Notes under the pieces: model-generated
Databases searched by the model: none
Told to the model about the DNA's origin: nothing
The model's input: the letters and a program-made list of their open reading frames with translations, nothing else
NCBI RefSeq assembly: GCF_025359345.1
Contig: NZ_JANYGQ010000012.1
Span: forward strand, 50,226 to 114,225
DNA length: 64,000 nucleotides
Source: Mucilaginibacter sp.
Lineage (GTDB): Bacteria > Bacteroidota > Bacteroidia > Sphingobacteriales > Sphingobacteriaceae
Direction: 5' to 3'
Shown here: positions 1 to 10,000 of the stretch, piece after piece
Layout: every line of letters starts with the position of its first letter
Position numbering within the stretch: the first letter of the stretch is position 1
Made by a program: the position numbers and the translations under genes

Positions 1-2400
1 GTCTCCATCAATTAAATAGCTGTAATTGGTGCCGGTTCCTATTGTATTTATTCCCCTGAAATTACCACTGGTAAATGATGCGTTTGATGGTGGCAGGTTT
101 TCACGATATAAGTAGAGCGTTGGGTTGCCCGCTTTGTCGAAACCACCCGCAGTGCCCGTTGTGCCTGTAATATATGCGCTGTTTTTAAGATAATTTATGC
201 TGTAAACGTTAGTTGACCCAACGGTATTGCCATAAACAGGCGATGACATCAACCTGTAGCCCCTGAAACCGGTTCCACCCGATATATAACGCTCAACGCT
301 GAAATTACCAACGCATGCAGCGCCGGAACCCAGCGGACCGATTGCAGCAGAACTGCTGTTGCTTGATTTTAAAGTAAACGTATTAGTATTGATAATTTTT
401 GCGCCATTGCCCGATGGGTAAATGACAGATGCTGCCCCAAGAATAAAATTACCCGAATTACTGATGGATGAGTTTTGCCCGGGGATCATTATACTGCATT
501 TTGAGCCGGGTGTACCTGCATTAAACGTACCTGAATTTACAATGCCCGAATTTTTATCGCCCAAAGTAAACTCCGATGCTGCATCCGCAGTTAAAGTGCC
601 GGTATTGGTGATTGAAGTACCATCGGTAAGTTCGAAATAAGTTGTTGTGGCAGTAAATACACCATTATTAATTAATGTGCTCGGATTTGTGCCGCCGTTA
701 AAAGTAATCACGCAGTTTGCCTTTGTAATTACTTTGCTGTTATTAACCAGGCTTGCTCCATTACTAAAAATAAGAGCGTTATCGAGCGTTAATACAGACG
801 AACCTGAGACATTAACGCTTCCGGATAGCCCAATCGTCAGCAATCCGCCTACGTCTGTCGTGCTGTTGCCGGCAAGTATTAAAGTATAAGGTGTATGAAC
901 ATTTAATACGCTGGCTATTGTTAAAGGGTGGTTCACCGTAACTGTAGTATTGCCATCAATGGTTAAAGAATTACATGTTGAGGCAACATCTAAAACAGGG
1001 CGATTGGGTGTAGCAGGTATCACAACGTCGGTAGTGGCCACTGGCACACCTGATGTCCAGTTACCGGCATCGCTCCACAAAGTACCCGCGGCGCCTGTCC
1101 ACGTGGTGGCAATTGGATTGTTATAACTGATGATAATTTGATAAGTGTGGGTATTGCCGGCGGGTGCAGTAACTACTGTTGTAATTGTAGTGGTGCCGCT
1201 TGCATTGAGTGTAATACTTCCCGAGGCTACGCCTGATGCAACCGGAATGCCGTTTACCGTCATTGTTGCATTGGCATCGGTAGTAATGGCGGCTTGGGTT
1301 ACACTGGTAACAGACGCATTAACAAATGCAGTGTACGTAGTTGTTGTGCCAACAGTACCTGTATTGGTAAGGGTAGCCGGAGGGCTGATACTTATGCTGT
1401 TTAGGGTTGCAATATTAGAACCTGTTTTGCTAATAATGATTTGGTAAGTGTGCGTATTGCCTGCCGGCGCAGTAACTACGGTAGTAATTGTAGTGGTTCC
1501 GCTTGCATTAAGTGCAATGCTGCCCGAGGCTGTGCCTGATGTTACGGGGACGCCGTTTACCGTCAACGTTGCATTAGCATCGTTAGTAACGGCTGTTTGC
1601 GTTACACTGGTAACTGATGCAGCAACTGATGCGGTGTAGGTAGTTGTTGTGCCAAAGGTACCTGTATTGGTAAGTAATACTGCGGGGTTGATACTAATGC
1701 TTTTGAGTGTTGCAATGTTAGAACCGCTATGACTGATGATGATTTTGTACGTGTGCGTATTTCCAGCGGGCGCAGTAACTACTGTAGTAATTGTAGTGGT
1801 TCCGATTGCATTAAGTGCGATACTGCCTGATGCTGTTCCTGACGTTACCGGAACGCCGTTTACCGTCATGGTTGCGTTAGCATCGTTAGTAACGGCGGTT
1901 TGCGTAAGAGATGTAACCGATGTAGCAACAGAGGTAGCGTAGGTAGTTGTTGTACCAACAGTACCGGTATTGGTAAGTAATGCGGCGGGGTTGACACTTA
2001 TGCTACTGAGGGTTGCGATATTAGAGCCGGTTTTGCTGATGATGATTTTATAGGTACGGGTATTTCCGGCAGGTGCAGTAACTATGGTAGTAATTGTGGT
2101 GGTTCCGCTCGCATTAAGTGCAATGCTGCCCGATGCTGTTCCCGACGCCACCGGAACGCCGTTTACCGTCATTGTTGAATTTGGGTCGATAGTAATGGCT
2201 TTTTGAGTAACCGAAGTAACCGCAGCGCTAACCGAGGCAGTATAAGTTACCAGGGATGCCGAACTGCCCGTTCTTGTAAGTAACGATGCCGGGTTAAGCG
2301 TTATAGAACTAAGGTTCGCGTTAGTACTGGCTTTAATGCCCACAGCGTGTGCAGCAAGCGTTGCTAATACCAGTAAACTAAACAGTATACGTGTTTTCAA
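1..2400 (-). CDS. Secreted surface protein with four cadherin-like beta-sandwich repeats (partial, 3' end outside window)
   Basis: An open frame of 800 codons runs from 2400 off the left edge, so the C-terminus is missing. The start is a TTG at 2398-2400, because an in-frame stop lies eight codons upstream and no ATG is available. A signal peptide (KTRILFSLLVLATLAAHA) follows directly. Residues about 28-430 are four near-identical repeats of about 100 residues, each opening LSSI(T/S)xNPA and closing APAGNTxTYxIIIS. This resembles the cadherin-like beta-sandwich family (PF12733) of cell-surface proteins. After them comes TTWTGAAGTLWSDAGNW, then Ser/Thr/Asn-rich repeats of a beta-helix-like region. 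That second half is paralogous to the downstream minus-strand gene (TTWTGGTSTDWSVSGNW there), which ends in a T9SS sorting domain, so T9SS export is likely here too. Role in adhesion is inferred, not shown. Confidence 0.8.
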   Translation of the reverse strand, partial: MKTRILFSLLVLATLAAHAVGIKASTNANLSSITLNPASLLTRTGSSASLVTYTASVSAAVTSVTQKAITIDPNSTMTVNGVPVASGTASGSIALNASGTTTITTIVTAPAGNTRTYKIIISKTGSNIATLSSISVNPAALLTNTGTVGTTTTYATSVATSVTSLTQTAVTNDANATMTVNGVPVTSGTASGSIALNAIGTTTITTVVTAPAGNTHTYKIIISHSGSNIATLKSISINPAVLLTNTGTFGTTTTYTASVAASVTSVTQTAVTNDANATLTVNGVPVTSGTASGSIALNASGTTTITTVVTAPAGNTHTYQIIISKTGSNIATLNSISISPPATLTNTGTVGTTTTYTAFVNASVTSVTQAAITTDANATMTVNGIPVASGVASGSITLNASGTTTITTVVTAPAGNTHTYQIIISYNNPIATTWTGAAGTLWSDAGNWTSGVPVATTDVVIPATPNRPVLDVASTCNSLTIDGNTTVTVNHPLTIASVLNVHTPYTLILAGNSTTDVGGLLTIGLSGSVNVSGSSVLTLDNALIFSNGASLVNNSKVITKANCVITFNGGTNPSTLINNGVFTATTTYFELTDGTSITNTGTLTADAASEFTLGDKNSGIVNSGTFNAGTPGSKCSIMIPGQNSSISNSGNFILGAASVIYPSGNGAKIINTNTFTLKSSNSSSAAIGPLGSGAACVGNFSVERYISGGTGFRGYRLMSSPVYGNTVGSTNVYSINYLKNSAYITGTTGTAGGFDKAGNPTLYLYRENLPPSNASFTSGNFRGINTIGTGTNYSYLIDGD
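1110..2317 (-). repeat. Four tandem ~300-bp coding repeats (cadherin-like domains)
   Basis: The same coding blocks recur about every 300 bp (around 1170, 1470, 1770 and 2080 on the plus strand), for example the words encoding TTTITT(V/I)VTAPAGNT. The copies are highly similar at the DNA level, so copy number could vary by slippage or recombination. Confidence 0.85.
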
Positions 2401-2983
2401 ATTAGTGGCAATAAAGTATCAAATCAGTCCCTCGCAGCAATTGGATTGCTTTGGGGGCATCAAGTTATTAATTAATGTTGAAAAAAAACAATTGCTTTCT
2501 GATAAAGGCACTGTTTTTTCGTTAAAACATGTTTTTTTAATATAATAGTTATTAAAATATTGTTTAATGAATAATAAAGAATTAGGTTTTCAACATTGCA
2601 GGGCAAAACCAGCTATAAATTATACATTAAAAATAAACTGTAGCTAATAAATTGAATAACAGTATTTTATAGAATGTTAGTCCTATAAGTGCCTGTTTAC
2701 CTTATCAGCACAGTGTTAAAAAAATCAATAATTTATCAAATCGCTGTATGTTCAGCAATAACAATGCTAAGGGGAAATTAGTGAAGAATAAATTACAGAA
2801 TAATACAGACCGAATAATGTCAGTTAGTTATTTTGCCTTTAAGTGGTGGTGTTTAAGCATTGGTTAGTAAAAACTTGCTTAATAGCTTAGTGATGTGCAG
2901 AAGGCCCGAAATCCGAAAGAAAAAGTTTCCACAATATTCGCTTTAAAAGACCCCGGTTTGGGAAAAGGGCGGGGAAGTAGGGT
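2401..2983. other. Gene-free AT-rich stretch upstream of the partial surface-protein gene
   Basis: No convincing gene is seen. The DNA is AT-rich with short poly-A/T tracts and would hold the promoter of the minus-strand gene starting at 2400. A TTG at minus-strand 2440-2438 with a 19-nt spacer to TACTTTAT (2418-2411) is only a poor match to the Bacteroidota promoter, so I do not call it. Confidence 0.5.
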
Positions 2984-3073
2984 AGGTTAATTAAGTTGGA
3001 TTGAGTTGATTAGGTTGGATTGAGTTAACAGCTGACGCCAACTTTAACTCAATCCAACTTGATCAACCTAATA
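2984..3073. repeat. Hairpin-forming GTTGGATTGAGTT repeat element, possible terminator
   Basis: Words of the type AAGTTGGATTGAGTTGATTAGG are repeated and inverted. A perfect 15-bp inverted repeat pairs 3014-3028 (GTTGGATTGAGTTAA) with 3044-3058, with a 15-nt loop. It lies 12 bp past the stop of the minus-strand gene ending at 3086, where it could end transcription. A degenerate relative occurs at about 14680-14720. Confidence 0.65.
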
Positions 3074-3085
3074 CACCGATCAAGA

Positions 3086-6000
3086 TTACATCTTCACGAA
3101 AGTGGTTTTGCCCACTACCGTTTTATCGTTGTTGTTTACTACTTGTATAATATAAGTGCCGGGTTGCAGGGTGCCAACATCGTCCTGCCAACTCGGTTGC
3201 GATGAGTTTGCTGATTTTACCACACTGCCGGTTATGTTAACAATTTTAATAGCGTACGACTGGCTTGGTGCAGCCAGCGACGGATTTTTATTTAAGCCTT
3301 GTATGCCCGAAAGTAAATTTGCCCTTGTATCGGGTTTAATAGCCAAGTTTATAGTGCCTCGTGTGGGGTTGGGGTAAACATTAATATTTGAACTTGCCAC
3401 TGCCTGGGCCGAACTGCCATAGGTTAATGAAACATTTTGTGAATGACTGATGGTGCCGTTCAAGTCCTCAGTTTTTAACCGGTATATATCTACACCCTTT
3501 ACTGGGCTTTTATCAGTAAAGTTGTAGGTGCCCTGTGCGGCCGACAGAAATCCACCTAGTACATCATAAGTTACGCCATTATCGGTGCTTCTTTCAATAC
3601 TAAAGTTGGTGTATTTTTCTTCGTTTTCAGTTTTCCAGCTAACCAATGAGCCGTCGGTAGCTTTGGTGGCCGTAAAATCAAGTAAGTGAACGCCCAGTGC
3701 CTTGTTTTGCCGTATCACAACAGTAAAGCGGTTATCGCCATAAGTGGTGGTATCGCTTAAATCTATATTAAATACATAGGAGTTATTGTTACGCAGGTCG
3801 AGCGAGTCTTTGGCAAACTTATCCATTAACCATACTTCATAAATTTTAGGAAGGGAATCGAGTATCGTCCTTTTTAGGGTAAATTGCCTCGAAATTGTAG
3901 CCGTTACACTTAGCTTAATAACCATAGGTGCCTGTTTGGGATATGGTACCGAATTTATTGCTAACGGAACACCATCCGACGAAAAACTTGAGAGACCTTC
4001 AAGAGCACCCATGCCGCCTAAATCGCGGGCGTCCTCATATCCATTGTATTTTGTATTTGCCGATGACTTAAAGGCTATAAGTATGTCATCATAATTGTTC
4101 GAGTCGGCAAATAACTTAAGGCGCATTAATTTAGCAACTTCTTGTTGTACAGGCGCACCCATTAACAAATTTCCGCCGGTTAACTGCGTGGTTGGTGTTT
4201 TTGCAGTTTCGTTGAAAGTTAAAACAGCGCCGGTACCCGAAGCTCTTACAAAAAATCCTTGTCCGCTCGCAATGTCTCCGGTAAAAGTAACCGGGTTGCC
4301 CACATGTGTGCTTGATGAGTAGCTATTGTATTGATTGCTTACGGGGTCTAACACGTAAATGCTTGGGTCGATATTTGTTGCGGTAATGCCGCCGGTGTTA
4401 ACCTTGTCCCAGTTTATGGTGCTGGGGTAAGGGTTGCCAACCATATTAAAACCCCGGTTATATGCTGAGTTGCCTGAAGCAGTAGTGTAGCCGAGGTTTC
4501 CTGACGATGGCGTGTACCAGTCTTTAACCGTTATAGAGCCTTGGTTTAAAATACCGGTTTGAGTTAAAGTTACGTTTTCCGGTGCAATAAAAGGGGCCGC
4601 GGTTCGGGTTGCCCAGTTTGTGGCAGCCCCTCTAAAAAAGAATAACACGCCGTTACCTACGGGGATGCTCCAGGTGCCAGGGTCGGACGTGCCGATTGCC
4701 GAAGGCGATGTGATATTAGTTATGCCGATAAAATTTCCGCTTGTGAAACTGGCATTGCTAATGGCCCTGTTTTCGCGATATAAATAAGTTGACGGGTTAC
4801 CTGCGCTGGTGCTACCGCCAACCGCCCCTGTAATAAATGCATTTGTAGCGCTGCTGGCCGCTGTGGTTTGACCGGCGGTAGCACCAACAATATAATTTAA
4901 GGCGTAAACATTGTTGCTGTTAACCTGTGTGCCGGTATTGACTGCCGAAGAGATGATACGGTAATTGCGCTCAACCCAACGTTTTTTAACAGCATCGTAA
5001 GTTGTGCCGCCCTGTAAATAACGTTCAACATTGTAGGTGCCAACCAATGATGGGCTTGGATTGGCGCCAACCGGAACTGAGCCGATAGCTGCCGACCCGT
5101 ATTGGTCCGACTGAAGGGTGAACTTGCAGTTCGTTGTGTTGGTCATTACGCAATTTGCCGACGTTGGATATATAATAGATGTGGAGCCGAGGTAGAAGGT
5201 TCCGTTTACTGAGCCAACGTTGTTATTTAATTTAGGCTGATTGCCATCTAAAGTAATAATGCACGATGAGTTCGAGAGCCCGGCATAAAATGTGCCTGTA
5301 TTAGTTATCGCGCTCGATGCCGTGGCGCTGGTCATGTTTATTGACGAGCCATTTTTGGCGGTGAAAGTGCCGGAGTTTACAATTGAATTAGTGCCTGTAA
5401 ATGTAAAAGCGGTATTATCTATAGTGAAATTACCTAAGGTCGCGCCGCTGTTTTGATTGGTAATAACTGTTGGGTTTCCGCTGCAGGCCATAGTGCAGGT
5501 CGTTAACGACATTGTGGCGCCGGTATTGGTAATTGACGCACCGGCAACCATTATAAAAGCTGTATTTGTTGCAGTAAAAGTGCTGCTTACATTATTGGTT
5601 AATGGCGCGGTGTTGCCGTTTAATTTAAAGTTTGAGGTGCCGCTTACGGTAATAGTACCCGAGTTTGTGATTGAGCCGCCTGCCTGAACATCAATAGTTG
5701 AGCCGGTTATTGTCAGGCTGCTGCCGCTGCTGTTGTTATTTATAAACGAGGGGTTTTGTAATGTGGCTGTTGACGCTGATAGTAAAGAAACCGAAGCCGT
5801 ACCTGTATTGGTAATATTTGAGCCTCCGTTTAACGTCATTGTCGAAGCCGAAAGCGATATACTGCCAGTATTGGCTATAGGCACAGGGTTGTTGCCAATG
5901 ATTGAGGATGCGGAATTAGCGATGATTGAACCTGCATTGCTAACAGTGGTGCCTCCACCAAAATTTAAAGTTGATGCTGTCAACTTTATACTGCCAGTGG

Positions 6001-6646
6001 AAGTATTTGAAAATGTTACCGGGTTGCCGGTGCTTATTGTTGATGATGAATTAGCAATTATTTGGCCCGAATTTGACAAGGTACCGCTGCCGGCGATATT
6101 TAACAATGAACCGGTTAGTGTTATGATGCCTGTACTGCTATTGGTAATGCTGCCCGGGTTGCTTGTGGATATGCCGGCAGCTGAATTTGATTTGAGGTTA
6201 CCGTTGTTAGTAAGTGTTGCGCTTGGACTAAATGACATAGCACCATTAAATACTACCGTACAGCCCGAACCGATGGTGAAAACTGATGGATTGCCAGCAG
6301 ATGATGCTGCGCCAAAAGTGACTGTATTAGAACCTGCAAACTGAAATACCGAACTTGAGTTAATAGTTAACCCATTGGTTACGGTTAATGCTGCAGATAA
6401 AGTAATAGTGCTAACGCCGGTAACAGTAATGGAGTTACAGGCAGAAGTTGCAGTAACGGTAGGGAGCCTTAGAGTTGTTGGTATAATAACATCGACACCC
6501 GAAGTAGGAACGCCCGCTGACCAGTTGCCGGAAACACTCCAGTCCGTGCTCGTGCCGCCTGTCCAGGTTGTTGATGCAAGCGCATTTTCACCACAAAATA
6601 CAAGGGTGAAGGTAATCACAATTAAAAGTACACTCGTTTTCAACAC
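3086..6646 (-). CDS. T9SS-exported repetitive surface protein with type A sorting domain
   Basis: A 1186-residue secreted protein. The start is GTG (6644-6646) or, more likely by comparison with the upstream paralogue, the adjacent TTG (6641-6643), since both genes then begin TTG-AAA-AC. A signal peptide ends near ALAS. Residues 25-90 (TTWTGGTSTDWSVSGNW, then DVIIPTTLRLPTV and ACNSITV) match the start of the second half of the neighbouring surface protein. Residues about 90-520 are Ser/Thr/Asn-rich repeats of the type NTGxIxLxxSxLxxxG, suggesting a right-handed beta-helix. Later comes a WSIPVGNGVLFFFRG-type domain and a fibronectin-like region (SWKTENEEKYTNFSIERS). The C-terminus has NINVYPNPTRGTINL and ends GTYIIQVVNNNDKTVVGKTT, the Por secretion-system type A sorting signal. 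Probably cell-surface anchored or released; substrate unknown. Confidence 0.85.
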   Translation of the reverse strand: MLKTSVLLIVITFTLVFCGENALASTTWTGGTSTDWSVSGNWSAGVPTSGVDVIIPTTLRLPTVTATSACNSITVTGVSTITLSAALTVTNGLTINSSSVFQFAGSNTVTFGAASSAGNPSVFTIGSGCTVVFNGAMSFSPSATLTNNGNLKSNSAAGISTSNPGSITNSSTGIITLTGSLLNIAGSGTLSNSGQIIANSSSTISTGNPVTFSNTSTGSIKLTASTLNFGGGTTVSNAGSIIANSASSIIGNNPVPIANTGSISLSASTMTLNGGSNITNTGTASVSLLSASTATLQNPSFINNNSSGSSLTITGSTIDVQAGGSITNSGTITVSGTSNFKLNGNTAPLTNNVSSTFTATNTAFIMVAGASITNTGATMSLTTCTMACSGNPTVITNQNSGATLGNFTIDNTAFTFTGTNSIVNSGTFTAKNGSSINMTSATASSAITNTGTFYAGLSNSSCIITLDGNQPKLNNNVGSVNGTFYLGSTSIIYPTSANCVMTNTTNCKFTLQSDQYGSAAIGSVPVGANPSPSLVGTYNVERYLQGGTTYDAVKKRWVERNYRIISSAVNTGTQVNSNNVYALNYIVGATAGQTTAASSATNAFITGAVGGSTSAGNPSTYLYRENRAISNASFTSGNFIGITNITSPSAIGTSDPGTWSIPVGNGVLFFFRGAATNWATRTAAPFIAPENVTLTQTGILNQGSITVKDWYTPSSGNLGYTTASGNSAYNRGFNMVGNPYPSTINWDKVNTGGITATNIDPSIYVLDPVSNQYNSYSSSTHVGNPVTFTGDIASGQGFFVRASGTGAVLTFNETAKTPTTQLTGGNLLMGAPVQQEVAKLMRLKLFADSNNYDDILIAFKSSANTKYNGYEDARDLGGMGALEGLSSFSSDGVPLAINSVPYPKQAPMVIKLSVTATISRQFTLKRTILDSLPKIYEVWLMDKFAKDSLDLRNNNSYVFNIDLSDTTTYGDNRFTVVIRQNKALGVHLLDFTATKATDGSLVSWKTENEEKYTNFSIERSTDNGVTYDVLGGFLSAAQGTYNFTDKSPVKGVDIYRLKTEDLNGTISHSQNVSLTYGSSAQAVASSNINVYPNPTRGTINLAIKPDTRANLLSGIQGLNKNPSLAAPSQSYAIKIVNITGSVVKSANSSQPSWQDDVGTLQPGTYIIQVVNNNDKTVVGKTTFVKM

Positions 6647-7098
6647 TTTATAAACAATTAGAGGTGCAAAATAAACATTTAAGTAATCAATATAATAATC
6701 ACATTAACAGGTAATTATCAACATATCAACATTTATCAATTCGGGTTATCAACATCCGAAGTATTATAACTCCTTTAAGATTTAGGTTTTTGTTAAGAAT
6801 AACTAACAATGATGGCTTCTTATACGCAATGACAATCAGTTAGTTACGTTTATTCCCTTTTGGAATGATTTTATTTGTTTAAACAGCTTTCTGGTCCGTT
6901 TAATAGGGGTTTTTGACCTAGGTGCCGAAAAAACGCCTGTACTTAAAAAAACTGTAACGGGCATGTTATACGGTAAACTAATAGCCATTGTTTCCGTAAA
7001 AGGGGTGGGATTTAAAGAAAAACAAGTTTTATATTGCGGTTTAAAAAAGCGGCCTTTACCGGCAATATATTTTTCGAAAAAATACACGGGTTAAGCAT
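6647..7098. other. Divergent intergenic region, no confident gene
   Basis: This 452-bp gap separates the minus-strand surface-protein gene from the plus-strand protease and must hold both promoters. A minus-strand frame of 83 codons (6836-7087) and a plus-strand frame without an early start are both open across its right half. Neither has a recognisable product, so the stretch may be a decayed coding remnant. Confidence 0.45.
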
Positions 7099-10000
7099 AT
7101 GAATAAATTATACACAGCAATTTGCACAATACTAATATTGCTGTGCTTCGCCGATAAAAGTTATGCCCAACAGGTATTGGTTAACGATACCGGCAAAAAG
7201 GTGCTCATTGGCTTGTCGGCAAAATCACACAGCAATTTTATCCTCAGTTATCAAAAGGCGCTGGCGTTGGCAAAAAAGAATGGCTGGGCCGTTAAACGGA
7301 AAACGCGGAACGGCGGAGTTATATCGTTGCAGGGGATAAACAGCCTGGGTTTTCCCATCTATCTTAAAACAGATAACAACACTACAGCAGCAGCAACCAC
7401 CGGTACCAATGCTGTGCAACCCGGTGGCTCGACAGGTTTAAACCTTTCCGGATCAAGCAGCGTACTCAACAATAAACTTGCCATTTGGGACGGTGGTTCG
7501 GTTTACCGGGGCCACCAGGAATTTGCGGGCAAAACTATTACCCTGCACGATTCGACCGGCGTAATTGACCATGCCACACACGTATCAGGTACCATGATAG
7601 CAAAGGGTGTATTCCCGGCGGCTAAAGGCATGGCCTTTAATGCCGCCACCCTGCAATCGTATGATTTTGATAACGATATAACCGAGATGAGCGGTGCTGC
7701 TTCGGGTTTGCTGCTGTCAAACCACTCCTATGGCGATGCCGCAGGATGGTATTTTAATGATGGCGCTAATCACTGGGAATGGTACGGCCTGCCCGGCGAC
7801 AGTGTTGACTACAGTTTTGGCTTTTACGGCGACCGCACCCAAAGCTGGGATAAGATAGCCTACAACGCGCCTTACTATTTAATTGTTGAGTCGGCAGGTA
7901 ACAGTCGTGCGGATACCGGGCCGGCGGTGGGCGATGACTATTATGGATACGCAAGCAAGACAAACCAGACATTGGTTGATAAAGGCCCGCGGCCTGCCGG
8001 AATAAGTAATAATGATGGCTACGACGTAATAGCAACAACAGGGAATGCCAAAAATATTTTAACTGTGGGGGCAATAAACCCCTTGCCTAACGGCCCTGCT
8101 TCCAGCAGCGGGATCAGCATTGCTTACTTTAGCAGTTACGGCCCCACCGATGACGGCCGGATAAAACCGGATCTTGTTGCCGATGGCGTTAACCTGCTCT
8201 CAACCGGCAGTGGCGGCACAACATCATACATTACCCTATCCGGAACATCAATGTCGGCGCCAAATGTTACCGGGTCGCTTTATTTGCTGCAGGAATATTA
8301 TGCGCAGAAAAATAGCGGCGGCTTTATGCGTGCGGCTACCCTTAAGGGCCTTGCCTGCCATACAGCCTTTGATGCAGGCAATGCCGGCCCCGATTATATT
8401 TATGGCTGGGGGTTGCTGGACATGAAGAAAGCCGCCCAGGCGATAACCGATAATGGCGGCAAAAGCCTGGTAACAGAAAATAAACTGCAACAGGGGCAGA
8501 AACAAATATTTAATGTGGTGGCATCGGGCCAGGGACCACTTCTGGTATCCATATCATGGACCGACCCCGCAGGCACTATTACCCCCGATGGTACCATTAA
8601 CAGTCGCACCCCGAAACTGGTGAACGACCTGGACGTAAGGGTTAGCGATGGTACCAACACATTTAAACCCTGGATACTCGACCCCTTGCACCCGGCCGCT
8701 GCAGCTACAACAGGCGATAATATTTTAGATAATATTGAACAGGTTTATATTCCCGGGGCTGTAACGGGCAAAGCATACACCATCACTGTTTCGCACAAAG
8801 GAACGCTGCAGGGTGGTGTTCAGGATTATTCGCTTATTGCGACCGGGGTGGGGGGGCATGTTTATTGTGTTTCAACCCCACTTTCAAGCGCCGACTCGCG
8901 GGTTAACAATGTAACATTGGCAAACCTTAATTATACACCACCTGCGGGCTGCACCACTTACTCCGACCATACCGACAAAACCATTCAACTGGAGCTGGCG
9001 AAAACATACCCGCTGAGCCTTACCCTGGGTACCTGCGGCGCTGACTTTAACAAGGCCGCCAAAGTATATATCGACTGGAACGGAGATGGTATTTTTGGTG
9101 CTAATGAACTTGTAGCAACTTCAGGAATTATTAACGGAACAGGCTCATATACTACAAACATAACCGTACCTGCAACCGTTGTAGCCGGCGACTACAGCAT
9201 TATGCGTGTTGTACTTGCCGAAACCAATGACGCATCAGTAATACAAGCCTGCGGCACCTATGCCAAAGGCGAAACGCAGGACTACCGCGTGCAATTTGTA
9301 CTGCCGGCAACGGATGCAGGCGCCACGGCTATCGTAAACCCCAGTACCTCGGGTTCGTGCTCAGACGCTAACCAGGTTACAATATCAATAAAAAACTTTG
9401 GGAGGTTACCGATAAGCAATATCCCGGTAACGGCAACCATTACTGACGCGGCTAACGTTACAACTACTTTAACAGGAACTTATACTGGCATCTTACAAGC
9501 TTCGGAGCAGGAAGATTTTACTTTTAGTACGCCTTTTAATGCGGTTGCCGGAGCTAATTACAACATTATAGCTTTTACGAGCCTCGCCGGCGACCCTGTT
9601 GCTGCCAACAACCAGGTATCAGCCGCGGTGACTATCAGCCTGCCACCAGAAGCGACCGGTTTAACAGCTTATTACTGTACCGACAGTAAAGACTACCGCT
9701 TAACCGGCACGGCCGACGGAACCATATTGTGGTACCAAAATATTGGCGACGCTATCCCGGTGGCATGGGGCTCGCCCGGAACAACCGCAACTGCCCCGGT
9801 TAACAATACGTTTTATGCAGGTGTGAACGATTTTAAAGGAACAGTTGGTCCCGCTACAAAAAATGTATTTACCGAAGGCGGATATAATCAGTTTACGCCA
9901 TATGTTAATGTAAATACCAAAGTGCCGGTTGTTATTGAAAGCGCCCGATTGTATATCGGCAATTCGGGAAAAATTACTTTTAATGTGAACGATGCCAGCG

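Noticed and set aside
422..1942. Several Val/Leu-rich plus-strand frames in the surface-protein region
   Set aside because: They are antisense reads of the Thr/Ser-rich coding repeats on the minus strand.
5733..6344. 203-codon plus-strand frame rich in Val, Leu and Pro
   Set aside because: Antisense shadow of the Ser/Thr/Asn-rich repeats of the T9SS surface protein.
6836..7087. 83-codon minus-strand frame in the gap before the protease gene
   Set aside because: No recognisable domain, the opposite strand is equally open, and the composition resembles non-coding or decayed sequence.
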